Part shown: positions 1-36,700 of the stretch, piece by piece | Layout of the letters: the number at the start of each line of letters is the position of its first letter | Position numbering within the stretch: the stretch's first letter is position 1 | Assembly: GCA_964017195.1 (NCBI GenBank) | Contig: OZ024895.1 | Span: forward strand, 13,012,501-13,076,500 | Source of the DNA: Siderastrea radians | Taxonomy: Eukaryota; Cnidaria; Anthozoa; Scleractinia; Rhizangiidae | DNA length: 64,000 bases | Reading direction: 5' to 3' | Notes under the pieces: model-generated | Seen by the model: only the letters and a program-made list of their open reading frames with translations | Told to the model about the DNA's origin: nothing | The model's database searches: none | Translations under genes and position numbers: made by a program

Positions 1-1210
1 AATCGTTAGGACAGGTTTAATTGCCCTTGCGTAAGAAATGAAAGAGAATAATACTTCGAAAAACATTTCTGTTTAGCCTAATTACTTTCTTTTTATGTTT
101 TGCTTCGTACCTGTAAACGTATGTCCTGGTTCTTTGGATATAAACAATTTAATTATCTAGCGAAATGGTTCGGTTTGATCTCAGTTTTCACCAAAGCGAA
201 CGGTGCGCTGGCTTTTAGGCTTATCTTCATTTACGACAGATGAAAAAGCAAAATTCCAGTTTAAGCCTGCACAATTTCTTGAATGAAAATATACCGAACC
301 TCGTTAATTTAAGAGAAAAAAACTGAAAAACGAAGTCATTAAAGTAAATATCGGAGTCAAAAGGCATTGTGGCGATCGCAATTTGAAAACTAAAACTGGT
401 GTGTGAAGTGAATTCAACAACAAACTCATAAACCGCCATGCTAAAGCTACACAAAACTAAAACGAGTACTTGCCTTTTGAAGGTATTTCAAGGTCTTTTA
501 TTTCCCTCCTTGTTGAACTTTCCATTTACAACACACACAAGAATTGTGACTTGCCAAAAAAGTCGCATCTTTGAGCCGTAAATAAAAAAAATTTCGAGTT
601 CAACCGAGGTATGTTGTTTTTCAACTTTCATTCAATGGTTTTCACGCGGTTAATTCGCGCGGTTACCATAACAAAACCGGTCCGGATAGGAAAAAACTGG
701 ACCGGCGGAACGCGCGTCAACAGCCAATCAAATTCAAGGATTCCGGATTCCGGACCGGAAAAATGCTTAAGAAAAAAATAAATGAAATAATCATATATTT
801 GAACTGCGGATAAAGAGATTTCTTCATGAGTAATATTTCAGTTAAGGAGTTCTAGATTATTTCACGCAGTCAAAAAAAGCGTGGGGAAATTTAGCTTAGG
901 TGCAATGACTAGAGCTCCCGTAGAAAGAAAAAACATCTCATGAATATGGAAGCAATAAACATCTTTAGTGATTATCGTATGGCACTTTTGTCAATGAGAT
1001 TAACGACGCAAGAGTTAATGACGTCAGTCTCAAGCTCAATAACGAATTTCTGTTGAGACAACAGAGAGCATTATTGGTACAACAGAAATTTGTCATTGTC
1101 TCAATATTGCTTAATACCAGTCAAGCGTAAGGTATTTTCCAGGAAGTTTCAGTGTGAAAACGTGAGTATTTTGTGCAAGTTTGAAGCTAGAAATCTTGTG
1201 AAAAGAGAAT

Positions 1211-1241
1211 AATCTATTTATTGCTAAGCAATAAATAGATT
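1211..1241. repeat. 31 bp near-perfect palindrome
   Basis: AATCTATTTATTGCT and AGCAATAAATAGATT are perfect 15 bp arms around a single A. No flanking gene explains it. Confidence 0.9.
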
Positions 1242-1741
1242 AATAATTCCAGATAATAATTCCAGACCTATAGTTTAATGAATTGTGAAGGGGATTTTCC
1301 AGGGTGTATCACGTACCGGTAACAAAGTGCGTGTTAATTTTAAGTGCAAAACCAAAAGCTAGATCTGTTTTTTAAAAAGCTAGAGGTCTTTTCCAGGATT
1401 ATTCAAATGCCTCAGAAAGAGTGTGAGTTCCAGAATGTTTATGGTAGCTCTTCTGCTAGCGCAGAAAATCGCTTATGACTACCCAAACAATGAATTCCTC
1501 AATAAGCAAACTTTGGGCGTTTCGCCACATTAGGGAAAGGTGAAGGGGGCCAGTGATACAGCTGCGGTACGAGACGAAAACTGCATACTGCGTTACTTTA
1601 AGCAGACACTAAAGCTATGATACGGGATAGAAGTCAATCAGAGAGTCCACCAAATTTTTCCAATACGTGCATATGTTATTTCAGATCAAGAGGATGTCAC
1701 TGTTCCTTTTTCCCAACACTACCCATTTTCTACGGGTACAT

Positions 1742-1938
1742 CAATAGGGACGTTACTAATTAAACAATACAGTTCTTCTGTCGAAGGCACTATCGTGTGA
1801 TAGGTTGTCCGAGGAAATTTTATGTTCACAACAAATATTAGCCCGAGAACGTAGTTCTAGGGCTAATATGAAGTTTGAACATCAAATTTCCGAGGGAACC
1901 TATCACATATAGGGCCTGAGACAGAAGTACCCTATTGT
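1742..1938. mobile_element. Imperfect foldback MITE
   Basis: CAATAGGG/CCCTATTG and CTTCTGT/ACAGAAG are the outer pairs. GTGATAGGTTGTCCGAGGAAATTT against AAATTTCCGAGGGAACCTATCAC is the inner stem, and AATATTAGCCC/GGGCTAATAT the core. Confidence 0.8.
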
Positions 1939-1945
1939 TTTTGTT

Positions 1946-2077
1946 GTGCAACGCTAAATTTTAGCGAAAATTGCCAAAAACGGGCACTCTGCGCTGATGG
2001 GCGCTGATAGGAGAGACACAATCGCGTCGCGTGATCGATTTCGACCAATGGGAGTACGCCAAAATTTAGCGTTGTAC
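1946..2077. mobile_element. 132 bp MITE with 17 bp inverted ends
   Basis: GTGCAACGCTAAATTTT (1946-1962) and AAAATTTAGCGTTGTAC (2061-2077) differ at one base. It directly abuts the preceding foldback element. Non-coding. Confidence 0.75.
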
Positions 2078-2334
2078 TATAAATAGATTTAGCCAAGCCT
2101 AAAATCGGAGGTCCACAATTTTTTCTTTTGCTGGTACTTATTAGTTTGTGAAAATACTCTTATTCTAGTCGTTCAATAAAAAAGAGGGAGAACTGAGTAT
2201 TCTTCTGAACTTTTTTTCCATTAATAAAATTGGTTTTGACTTTTGTTGTCTTTGTCAAAACGCGGGTCACCATGCGATTTTGCGCCAAAAACGCGGGATA
2301 CAGAACAGGGTTATCTTAAGTGTATGTCACCTCA

Positions 2335-2480
2335 TATTGGTGACCCTGTGGTGAGGACGGACGGACAGACGGTCACGTGACTATTACGTCACTACCAAAA
2401 TTTCTTGGCTTGATAGGTTACCAAATTTGCTTAGCAATGGTGCTCCGCTGGCGTGCAACACGCTCGGGGTCCGCTATTAG
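2335..2480. repeat. Possible end of a dispersed repeat
   Basis: 'GAGGACGGACGGACAGACGGTCACGTGA', 'CACTACCAAAATTTCTTGG' and 'GGTGCTCCGCTGGCG' look like a repeat tail rather than unique DNA. No partner copy occurs in the window, so this rests on style alone. Confidence 0.3.
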
Positions 2481-3075
2481 ACCCATTTACAACTTAAAAG
2501 AAGGAGAGGTGTGGGATAGAATATAAAAAGGATTTTAAATATGTGAACACATTTTCCTCTGTTGCAGCCCCAATAAAATACATCTCAACAAACAGTACTC
2601 TGAAGTTCTCTTTATTTGCCTTATCCCATTGAATACAGTGTAATTTACACTTATCCCACGAATTAAATAGTTGTTTCACAAATATGAATAATACATCGAA
2701 TTAGTTAGCATCTATTGTCAGGAAAAAGTAAGCGTAAAACTTTTACTTAACTGCTGCCTGCAATTATTATTAATTTTATCTTCACTCTGTATCCACTATA
2801 CCTGTCATATCCTTAGGTAACAGGGAAATGTGTACATGCTATAATTTCTTTTACAAAAAAAATTTAAAACTGATTAACTAACAACAGACGTTTTACTTTT
2901 CAAATGTTTCCACATTCCTCTTTTTAAAAATATTGTGGTTCTTTCAGAACTTGGCGTTGCCTATCGAGACACTATAACGAACGACAAAGCAATGCCCCTT
3001 ATTGTAAGCCAAAAAGAATACGCCAGATATACAATTGTTATGAATAACTTATAAGTTATTATATTAACCTGGAAA

Positions 3076-3163
3076 CTACAAATAAATTTGGAAACTTTAT
3101 CACGGCAGACAGATATCGACTACAAGTAAATTTGAAAGCTTTATCACGGAAGACAGACATCGA
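3076..3163. repeat. Tandem duplication, 44 bp x 2
   Basis: CTACAAATAAATTTGGAAAC... (3076-3119) is followed at once by CTACAAGTAAATTTGAAAGC... (3120-3163); both end in CAGACAnATCGA. The two copies differ at a few positions. Confidence 0.85.
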
Positions 3164-3899
3164 TTTGTCTAAATTGCTCTTCCTTAAACTAATTATTAAC
3201 TCGATAATAAATGTTTTTTTGTTTTAATTTGTACCTTTCTCTTTTACTAGCTATCCGCCATTAGTTCATGTTTATTACAATTTCATATTCTACTTCGTTT
3301 TTACTTATCATATAATAATTTTAAAACCGGCAAACGGTTGAATTTGAGCAATTTGCTAGAAATTACATCTCTTATAAATACAATTCGATTGATTGAAAAT
3401 GCAATAATCTCCATAAATAGGGAACCTTATTTTACATCAACTCGTTAAAAATTCAAGTCATAGCGTTACAAGATTTAATCTCCCTTAATGTGTGAAAAAT
3501 TAACATTTATCTGTTTTTTCAATCTGTACATTCGCTGTCATCACACACACATGTTTTTTGTAAGCCATTTGCAGCCAGCCATGAAGCAACAAACAAACAA
3601 ACAAACAGAGCGAAACAAAAAAAAAAACGCTCTTTTGGTGTAAACACACGCACGTAAAAGCTCCTTTGAGATCTTTAACAGCCAGGCTAAGAAGAACACT
3701 GGAATGTTTAACTGACCTTTGTGTGACCCATATCTTTGCATTAACACAAACTCCTCTAGCAAAGTAGTTGCTAATTTTTAAGGAGCTCTTCCCGGTAGTG
3801 TTGGATTGATTTTTGTGTGAGACAAAGTTGCAAATATGAAAAGGCGAGTTTGGTGCAATCTAACTGCCAACTCGCCCCGGCTTACTTCTTCAATTAAAT

Positions 3900-29249
<25,350 letters not shown>

Positions 29250-31869
29250 CAACTCCAGCTTACGATAACAAGAAAGAACAGGAATTCTACTGGTAACGAC
29301 ACAAGGTTTGTGTACCTCGGATCCTATTTCATGAGTATGATGTGAGTTTGTGACATCGACGTAAACTAATACCTGACGTAATTGATGAGAAATGAATAAT
29401 AATAATTTACTCGGGATGTTCAGGTCACGCCTCCCTCACTTGAACAATGGAGATGCTGGCCTTAATTTGCTGACGTCTCATTCTTTGTCTCTGTTTGATT
29501 ACGTAATGCTTCGCTGCCCCACTCATCGAGACAGAAAATTCTTCTAGAGCTTTCCAGAGATGTATCTCTATTCCGCAGACGTTGTATGGAAACACTGTTT
29601 CGTACACCTTTTTTCAGTTGGTTACCAGTATAGTTGTGGCTTTAGCGGCGAGCTATTTGTAATTTTTTTTCGCTCCGCAGGAAGTATTAATTACGTACCC
29701 TGTGGTTTGAGCGGCGGAAATAACTTTCTAACGGCATGCTTAAACTTGAAGCGAATATTCATTAGATTTGCATAGATACTACGTTTTAAAGTACAAAAAG
29801 TAAGTTTAATGAAATTGCACTTTTTTGGTTTCAACGAAATAAAAAATACGCGCGAGGAAACTGGCATGCTGCAAGCATGGGATTGGGGCGGGAACCCCTT
29901 CGTATGAAAAACTCGCTTGCGTGCCGGCTCCTTCCTCATAGCCCCAATCTGTCACTCTGAGATTTTTGCAGACATCATGAAGTCGAGTTTGGTCACGAGA
30001 TCAGGCGTGAACATGGCAGATTTGGCAGCGTCTTTATTTCAAATTTAGTGGGTGTGACTGGCAGTATTTGTTGTTTGCTGTTTTTTCTGGGTTGCGTTGG
30101 TAACCAGTAATGTCAGTGATAAAGGTCAGTGATTGATACTTGTCTGGTTGTTCGGTCAGCGGTTAGTCCCTAGGAAAGACGATGGATGCGTGCGCAGTTT
30201 CCGCCGAAATTTTGCTGTGAATTGTAAATAAAACAGTCCAATGCAGAAGGTAATAGCTGTTGTGAAGCCATTCGTAATGTGATACTATAGCTGCGCTGTT
30301 ATAAAGCTTGTTGTTTGATTTGATATTGGCCAAGGTTCAATGTCATTCTTACTGGAAGGTCCGTAGTCAGGTCTGCCACTTTTTTTAGGGCAATTTTATT
30401 CATGTTAGGGTACCATATAGTCTCCCTAAAATATAGTGCTTCCCATATATAGCTTCGAATACCCCTGTATACCCTTGAATGCCCCATTTGAGAGTTGGCC
30501 AAGACCCCCTGCAAACATATACTGATATACGTGCAACCAATCCATTATTAGCCTGCGTGCATGCAGACGTCCCCGTTTTCCTTTGCTTTACGCGGAAAGA
30601 AGCAAGGGAAATAGAAGACGTTTGCAAAAAGTCTAGTCAGCTACCTACTTCCTTACCCTTTGGTTAATTGGTATGATTGCTTTCAGGTTTTTTGTGTGCG
30701 AATGGGTCCGGAAGACTGAGTGACGAGATAAAATTAGCATATTTGTGGGCAGAGGTTTGCGGACGAATACCGACATTTGATTTCCTGTGCACTGAGAAGC
30801 CCAACATGTTGCCGTTTTAAAGTGAGAAACGTTGGAAAGGATGGAACTTTTTCGGTGTGTACAGCTGTTTATTCACTGTGAATTTATTCTAGTTTGCCTA
30901 GATTTAATGTGAGTGGAAATAGCGCATTTCAGGAATTACACTCCGTTTAACCCTCTCACGCAGATTTTTCTCCCCAAAAAGCCGTAATTTTTACCGTTGA
31001 ATGTTCAGTTTGGGTGCTGTGTTGCTAAATTGTACTAAGTCTTGCTAGAAAAGCAATACTTCACATTTCAGCTAGATTCTCCACTAGCTTCTATGTTGAA
31101 ATGAACAATATTTCATTTTAGCGCATGCGCATAAGCCACAATTTGGACTTTTTTTGCTGATACATTGCGATTTTTCTCCTGGCTCCTTTTCCTTTCCTTC
31201 CTTTCTCTCTTTCTCTTCTCGCTATTTTCTAATTGTTATTACCTTTCTATCCGCTGGAAAAAGTTTGGTATTAACCGTTCAAAAAACCTGGAAATGAGAC
31301 ATTGATCAATTATGGGGGTAATGGCCTATTTTACCACAAATTTTGCACCAATAGTTGAACACGTGTTTTTGCAGTAGCTCTGTCAGTATTTAGTCGATAT
31401 TGAACACACGTATGGAAAGCTCTGATCCTCCCGTGTTAGTTGGTTATAATAACCATCTGCTGTCGTGAAATTGATGACGGCACAAGTGGTTTTTTGTCCA
31501 CTTCTGCAAATGTTGTCTGGTGACGGCTTTGGGCGCAAAAGGGTTAATGAAAAGAGGTAGGTTTGTGTGCGGGAGAACTGTCGGGTAAGTGTGCAACCTT
31601 GCAAATTATAATTCTTGTGGAGAGCAAAAATTAGAAATACGTTTATTCTCGCTTGGAGAGAGAACATTTGTCTCAAAAAGCCAGCGATCAAGTAAACTGA
31701 TATAAACAAAGAAACATTTGTAATTTCAAATAATTATATTAATTTTCAGTCATAGAACTTAAGCTTTGGCTACCTGTGATAAAGCTCGGTAACATTCAGA
31801 TTTGAATGTCTATCCGTAGCATTTCATCCGTATACTCCAAAGCTGCAACAACTTTGACTACCTCAAAAT

Positions 31870-32360
31870 CAAAAGTACCATAGGAAAGTACTGTCTAGTA
31901 GCTTTCATTGGAATGGTAAATAAATAAATGATAAGTAAATAATGAGGGCTAACACGCAATAGTGAACAACACTTATAGACTTGTGGCCCTTGCTAATCTA
32001 AATTAGAATAAAATTACTAACAATATAAAATACTAAATGAGCAAATGTATAATTAAATAAAGGAAAGCAAAAATAAAAAAAAACCTAAAATTCTAAAAAG
32101 ATGAAAAATTCTAATGGTCACATTCAAGGATTTCGTGCACAGACTAAAAAGGTTTAACCACCTTGTACAGCATGATAAACAGCTCCACAAGAAAGTACTG
32201 CTCAGTAAAGCTCCCATCTAAGAAGTCACACTTTAGGATTTCATCCACCGACTTAAAAGGCAGAACCATCACATACATCCTAATCACTTAAAAACTGTTC
32301 TACGTAATAGCCCTTATTCAAATGGTCAGATGTGATTTCATCAACAGACTCAAAGGTAAG
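31870..32360 (+). repeat. Cluster of four diverged copies of a 60-90 bp unit
   Basis: The unit 'GAAAGTACTGCT...GAATGGTCACA--AGGATTTCATCCACAGACTCAAAAG' occurs, partly or whole, near 31885, 32112, 32190 and 32315. A fifth copy lies at 5088-5160 in gene A. All are in the same orientation. It looks like a dispersed repeat that expanded in tandem here. Confidence 0.7.
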
Positions 32361-32385
32361 AACGTTAATTGTACATGTAAGGCAG

Positions 32386-32520
32386 CCTGCGTAGCAAGCG
32401 TTTCCGGAGGACTTTCCACAGGTTTGTCAGTGTTGCGCTCGCACCAATTTTTGCGCCACCAAAAAGCGAAAAATCACCTCGAACGGGCGGAGAAACCTAC
32501 GGACACGCTTGCTACGCAGG
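32386..32520. mobile_element. 135 bp foldback MITE between genes A and B
   Basis: CCTGCGTAGCAAGCGT and ACGCTTGCTACGCAGG are perfect 16 bp ends. TTTCGCTT/AAGCGAAA pairs inside. It lies in the shared upstream region 1.1 kb before the gene B start. Confidence 0.85.
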
Positions 32521-33630
32521 TTAATTTGAAGGAAATTTTTACCTTTATGATCCTTTACTTGAACTACAAGTACACCGCCGATTTAATATTTGACTCTAGG
32601 AACGAAATGATTTAATTCTCTGAATAAACAAAGGATAGAGCCTTGTACTAAACCAAAAGTATCTTAATAAGTATTCAAGTCACACTTCAACTGAGAAAAA
32701 AGTGAACTTTACTTGAGCACAGTCAATCCAAAAAAGTTTAAATAATCATAACTTTTAACGAGAACAAAGTAGTTTAATTTCATTCACAGGCCTGGCGCCA
32801 ATAGTACATGGGAATCAAAACTAAGGAGGATTAAGGTGAGGTATGTATGCTCCGTTTAATTCTCTGGATAAACAAAGGAAAGAAAAGGGAAATTGCTTTT
32901 ATCCTTTTTGAGCCAGGCTTTCATTATGGGGGGCTGGGGGAGATATACACAGCGGTGGGGAAGCAGATATAAAAATGTGCTTGTCCCTAGGCTAGATCTG
33001 TCACTAGTTAGGGTGGATGAAAATCTTGTAAAAGAGAACTCGTCTTGTCTGAGTATTGAATTTAGTCAGTGATTCAGAGGATCACGTTCACATTTTAACT
33101 GTGTCTTCCCTAATTTCAAAAAGAGTGAACAGAAGTTTGAGATGTATAAAACGACAAGGTATTCATGTTATTTCCGCGTACCTACAACCACCCGAAACAT
33201 AAAACTGGGAATGCAAATCGCTTAATGTAGTTTTTTTTTTGTTTACTCTGTGTCAGTTCGTGTCTCTCTCCTGTGTCTAAGCTTGTCTTTCAGCAAAATG
33301 CATTGAAAAAGACACGACAAAAATAAACACGACACAATATCTGCCTGTCGATTTAAAAATAGAAATTCTCAAAAGCAATTGCTTATAGTGACAGTAAAAC
33401 AAAACAAGGCCTGGAATGCTTCAGCAGAAAAAACAGCATTGCATTTCATTTCCTTAACAGCCGGTTATAACCGGGTATAAGCCTCCTCGAGACCTTAATA
33501 TGCCAAGGGTTATGACAGGGGATTTGACAGTATTAAATGTCTCTCTGTCCGTAAAACGTATTGTTTCTAAGCATAGCGATAAAACCAACAAAGCTGTCTA
33601 CTGTTGAAGCGCAAAGTCCGGCAATCCAAA

Positions 33631-33727
33631 ATGGCGCTTTCCGAACCAGTTCAGTTTTTCTTCTTTCCTACCAGGAAGGCAGCTTTGGCCATTGCGTTCA
33701 TGGTGACTGTATTTGTTCCATTGTCAG
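33631..33727 (+). CDS. Gene B exon 1: signal peptide
   Basis: The ATG at 33631 sits in 'AAAATGGCG'. It opens 32 codons with a hydrophobic run (AALAIAFMVTVFVPLS) and ends in phase 1 at GTAAGA. The coding length of 97 nt equals that of gene C exon 1, which supports both starts. Confidence 0.8.
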
Positions 33728-36700
33728 GTAAGATGCCTTGTTTTTCGCTCGTTTTGTGCGCCTGAGCGCAGGAATCCACCAACATTCCACACCACGTACA
33801 GTCGCGAAACTCGCCTTCGTACGAAGAAGGGGACTCTCTATAGTTTCACCATGGTGCCTGTGTCATTTCGTAACGTTTCCTTTAAATCAAACCGTAAAAT
33901 ACAGAGAACTAGTTTGTAAAGACACAATTTTCGGTAGTTGAGATGTTGATTGTGATGTTTAGTGCAAAGTAACGAGTTTCGGCTGTGTTGACGAGTTGAA
34001 CAGAAAGGAAAACAGTTTATTAACGACTAAAATGTGCTTATCTTTTCAGCAATTACCTGGCACAAGCTACCGCCAAACCCTGTCAACGGAATTCTGGGCG
34101 AAAACGTTACTCTGGAATGGAATTTCACACTAAACTCCGCAAAGGAAACGCTCGACTACTTTGTGTTGTATCGAGGTGGGAATAAAATGATTAAATACAG
34201 CGAACATACAGGTGTAGTGTGGTATACATCTGACAAGGGAAGCGTTGGACTGACGCGAAATGGAACTTCGTCCTTTACACTGATCAACCTAAAAAGAAGT
34301 GACGAGAAAAGATATTGCTGTGAAGTTAACACAAAGTCCAAAGGGGGATCAGAAGGAGATTACGAAAAGAGTTGCACTGAGTTACTCATATTAGGTAAGA
34401 CCTAGGGACATCTCTCTCTCTTCTTCACTTGCTAAGATTTTCCTTCAAAGCATAAATTTGAAGTGGGTTTCCTGAAATGATATTTCGTGCCCATAAAATA
34501 AATTTTTCTCATTTATGAGCGAAAGGTCAAGTAAAATTATGTGGTTTTCTTTAGCTGTTGTCAACTGCTTGCATGAGTTAATTGTAAAAAGAAAGACTAT
34601 TTTCTTTTCCCTCAAATCATGATTGGTAATGGCACATTACGTCAAGGTGATAAATTTGGCAGCAAGTGCAATACTTATTACTGTTAGGTAAGTTTAATCA
34701 CTGTGGGGTGCGAGACGCTGTCTTACTTTTACGCTAAAATAAAGGTCATTAAGATCAATGGGGCAGACAGTCGAGGCATTTTCGCCTTAGAAATCGTTTC
34801 AAACACCAACCCAAGTGTTCTGAAGACGGAAGGCGCCTGACCATTCAAACGGTTATTTTCTCCTGTTGAAAACATGCAAGGTCAGAAATGCTAGTGGGTG
34901 ATAATCTGTTAAAGCAAAACGGGTGACGAAATTCTCACCAGATCAAACTATGTCGCAGCGTCTAAATTTATAGCAAATTAATAGTAATTCCACCTTTAAT
35001 TTAAAAACAATGCAATTTTAAAATCAGATAACATGCCCCATAATGTTAACTCTCAGATTCTATAGATTTAATCGCTTTTAATCCTTTCCACTCTAACCTT
35101 GGTTCGCAACCATGCCATTAATCACGTGCGCTTCGCAACCATGCCATTAATCACGTGCGCTTCGCAACCATGCCATTAATCATGTGCGCTAAACGTGAAG
35201 TAATAACGTCACTATCAACTCTCAAAAGGTGGGGGGGGGGGGGTAATCTGCAGAGTTGTGGATGGGAGATACTGGCGCTAATAGCTCGAAATCCTAACCA
35301 TTAGAGGAGTCCTTCTTGATCGGCTGTCTTGCCTCGCAAAATACAAAAGCTTATTGCCTTGCACAATAAAAATTGCCAAATTGGGGTGTGGTGACTCCAA
35401 ATATAACCGTTTTCAACTCGCATTTCCTCTGTTTTTCTCGTTTTAACGTTGGCCTCGTACGCCATTTTTAACCGTAAACACTAAGCGTGGCACGTTAACA
35501 CTAAGAGCAACAAAGTTTCAGCTACTTTCTGATGATGGAAAGGTATATGCGCGAGCAAGCGAGCCCACAGTAATAATTGGACGCTTGAAATATATTTTGT
35601 GTAAAATAAAGAAACAATTTTTATATGGGCCCCGGTTGCCCTGATATATTTCGCACCTAGCCTGTAGGTGGTCTCTGTGTCCCATTGTCAAAAACTGGCC
35701 AAATGTACACCCTCTTTAGACTTAGTCCCTTACAATAACGTCTTCTTTTATCTAACTGTACAACATACCATATTTTAACAATATGGTCAAAACCTTAACC
35801 AATTACCTCAGCTCGAAACAGCTCAAAGATCTTATCCTTTGGGCATGTTTGGAGCTGTACACAAGAGAGCCCCCCCCCCCTTCCACTCTCACTCGTTCGA
35901 AAATTGGTTTCAGCCGAAAGAGAGTTCGGTAGGGAAGACACTGTTGGCAGACATCACCTACTAGGTCAACTAAAGATTTTTTGAGCACATTTGAGTAACA
36001 AAAGGAATATTGATAGAAAACAGATATCTTTCCCATTTTTGAGTTCAGTTCTGTTTTCTGTACAATCAGCACCAATACTTAAAACGGATAAAGCTAACGG
36101 TTATCACCAGGCCTTATCTATGACAATTTCAATTCTTTCGCATGACTTTGTAGTCGATCATGGGTCACCCTTTATAAAGCCAACTTGTTACACGAGCCAA
36201 ACTCGTACATCATATTTAATTCCTTTTTCCTCTTTTTCCATTGTATTTTTTATTACGTTTACTGACTAATTCCTTATCATGCTATGCGGTGAAAATAAAT
36301 CTCGTTGCCGTTGTTGTTTGGCTTCATTCAAGATCCACTGGCGTTTTGCATTAACGTTCACGCTCCTTTTCACGATCACCAACAGAACAAGACACACTGC
36401 GCATGCATTGTTACTTTTATTGAACAAGCTGTATACAAAGGCAGAAACTCATAAGGACTTGAAACGTATCACTCGCATATGTAGGTTTTGACTGATGCTC
36501 GTAATTATTCATTTTCGCAAGCACCATATTTGGAACATGAGAAGAAAGAGAACTGACCAATCAATTTCGTGAACGACGCCACGTAATTTCACACCAAGTT
36601 CGCCTGCTTGCTCAAAGAATGGCTGACAAACAGGGGGAAAACAAGCCGACAAAGCTTTCAAACGTTGCAACGACAAAGCGAAAAGAAATACTGGTTTCGA

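Larger units (their letters stand above)
1..3899. other. Flank downstream of gene A
   Basis: No gene is supported here. It holds the palindrome at 1,211, two adjacent MITEs (1,742-2,077), a repeat tail near 2,335 and the 44 bp duplication at 3,076. The region 674-766 also has CCGGTCCGGA facing TCCGGACCGG. The gene A 3'UTR must end somewhere in the last kilobase. Confidence 0.6.
29250..33630. promoter_or_regulatory. Shared upstream region of divergent genes A and B
   Basis: 4.4 kb separates the two start codons. The region contains the repeat cluster (31,870-32,360), a MITE (32,386-32,520) and a pyrimidine-rich tract (31,170-31,230). No convincing TATA or initiator could be tied to either gene, so promoter positions are unknown. 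No coding exon is supported. Confidence 0.4.

Noticed and set aside
34156..34341. Minus-strand frame over gene B exon 2
   Set aside because: Shadow of the V-like Ig exon.
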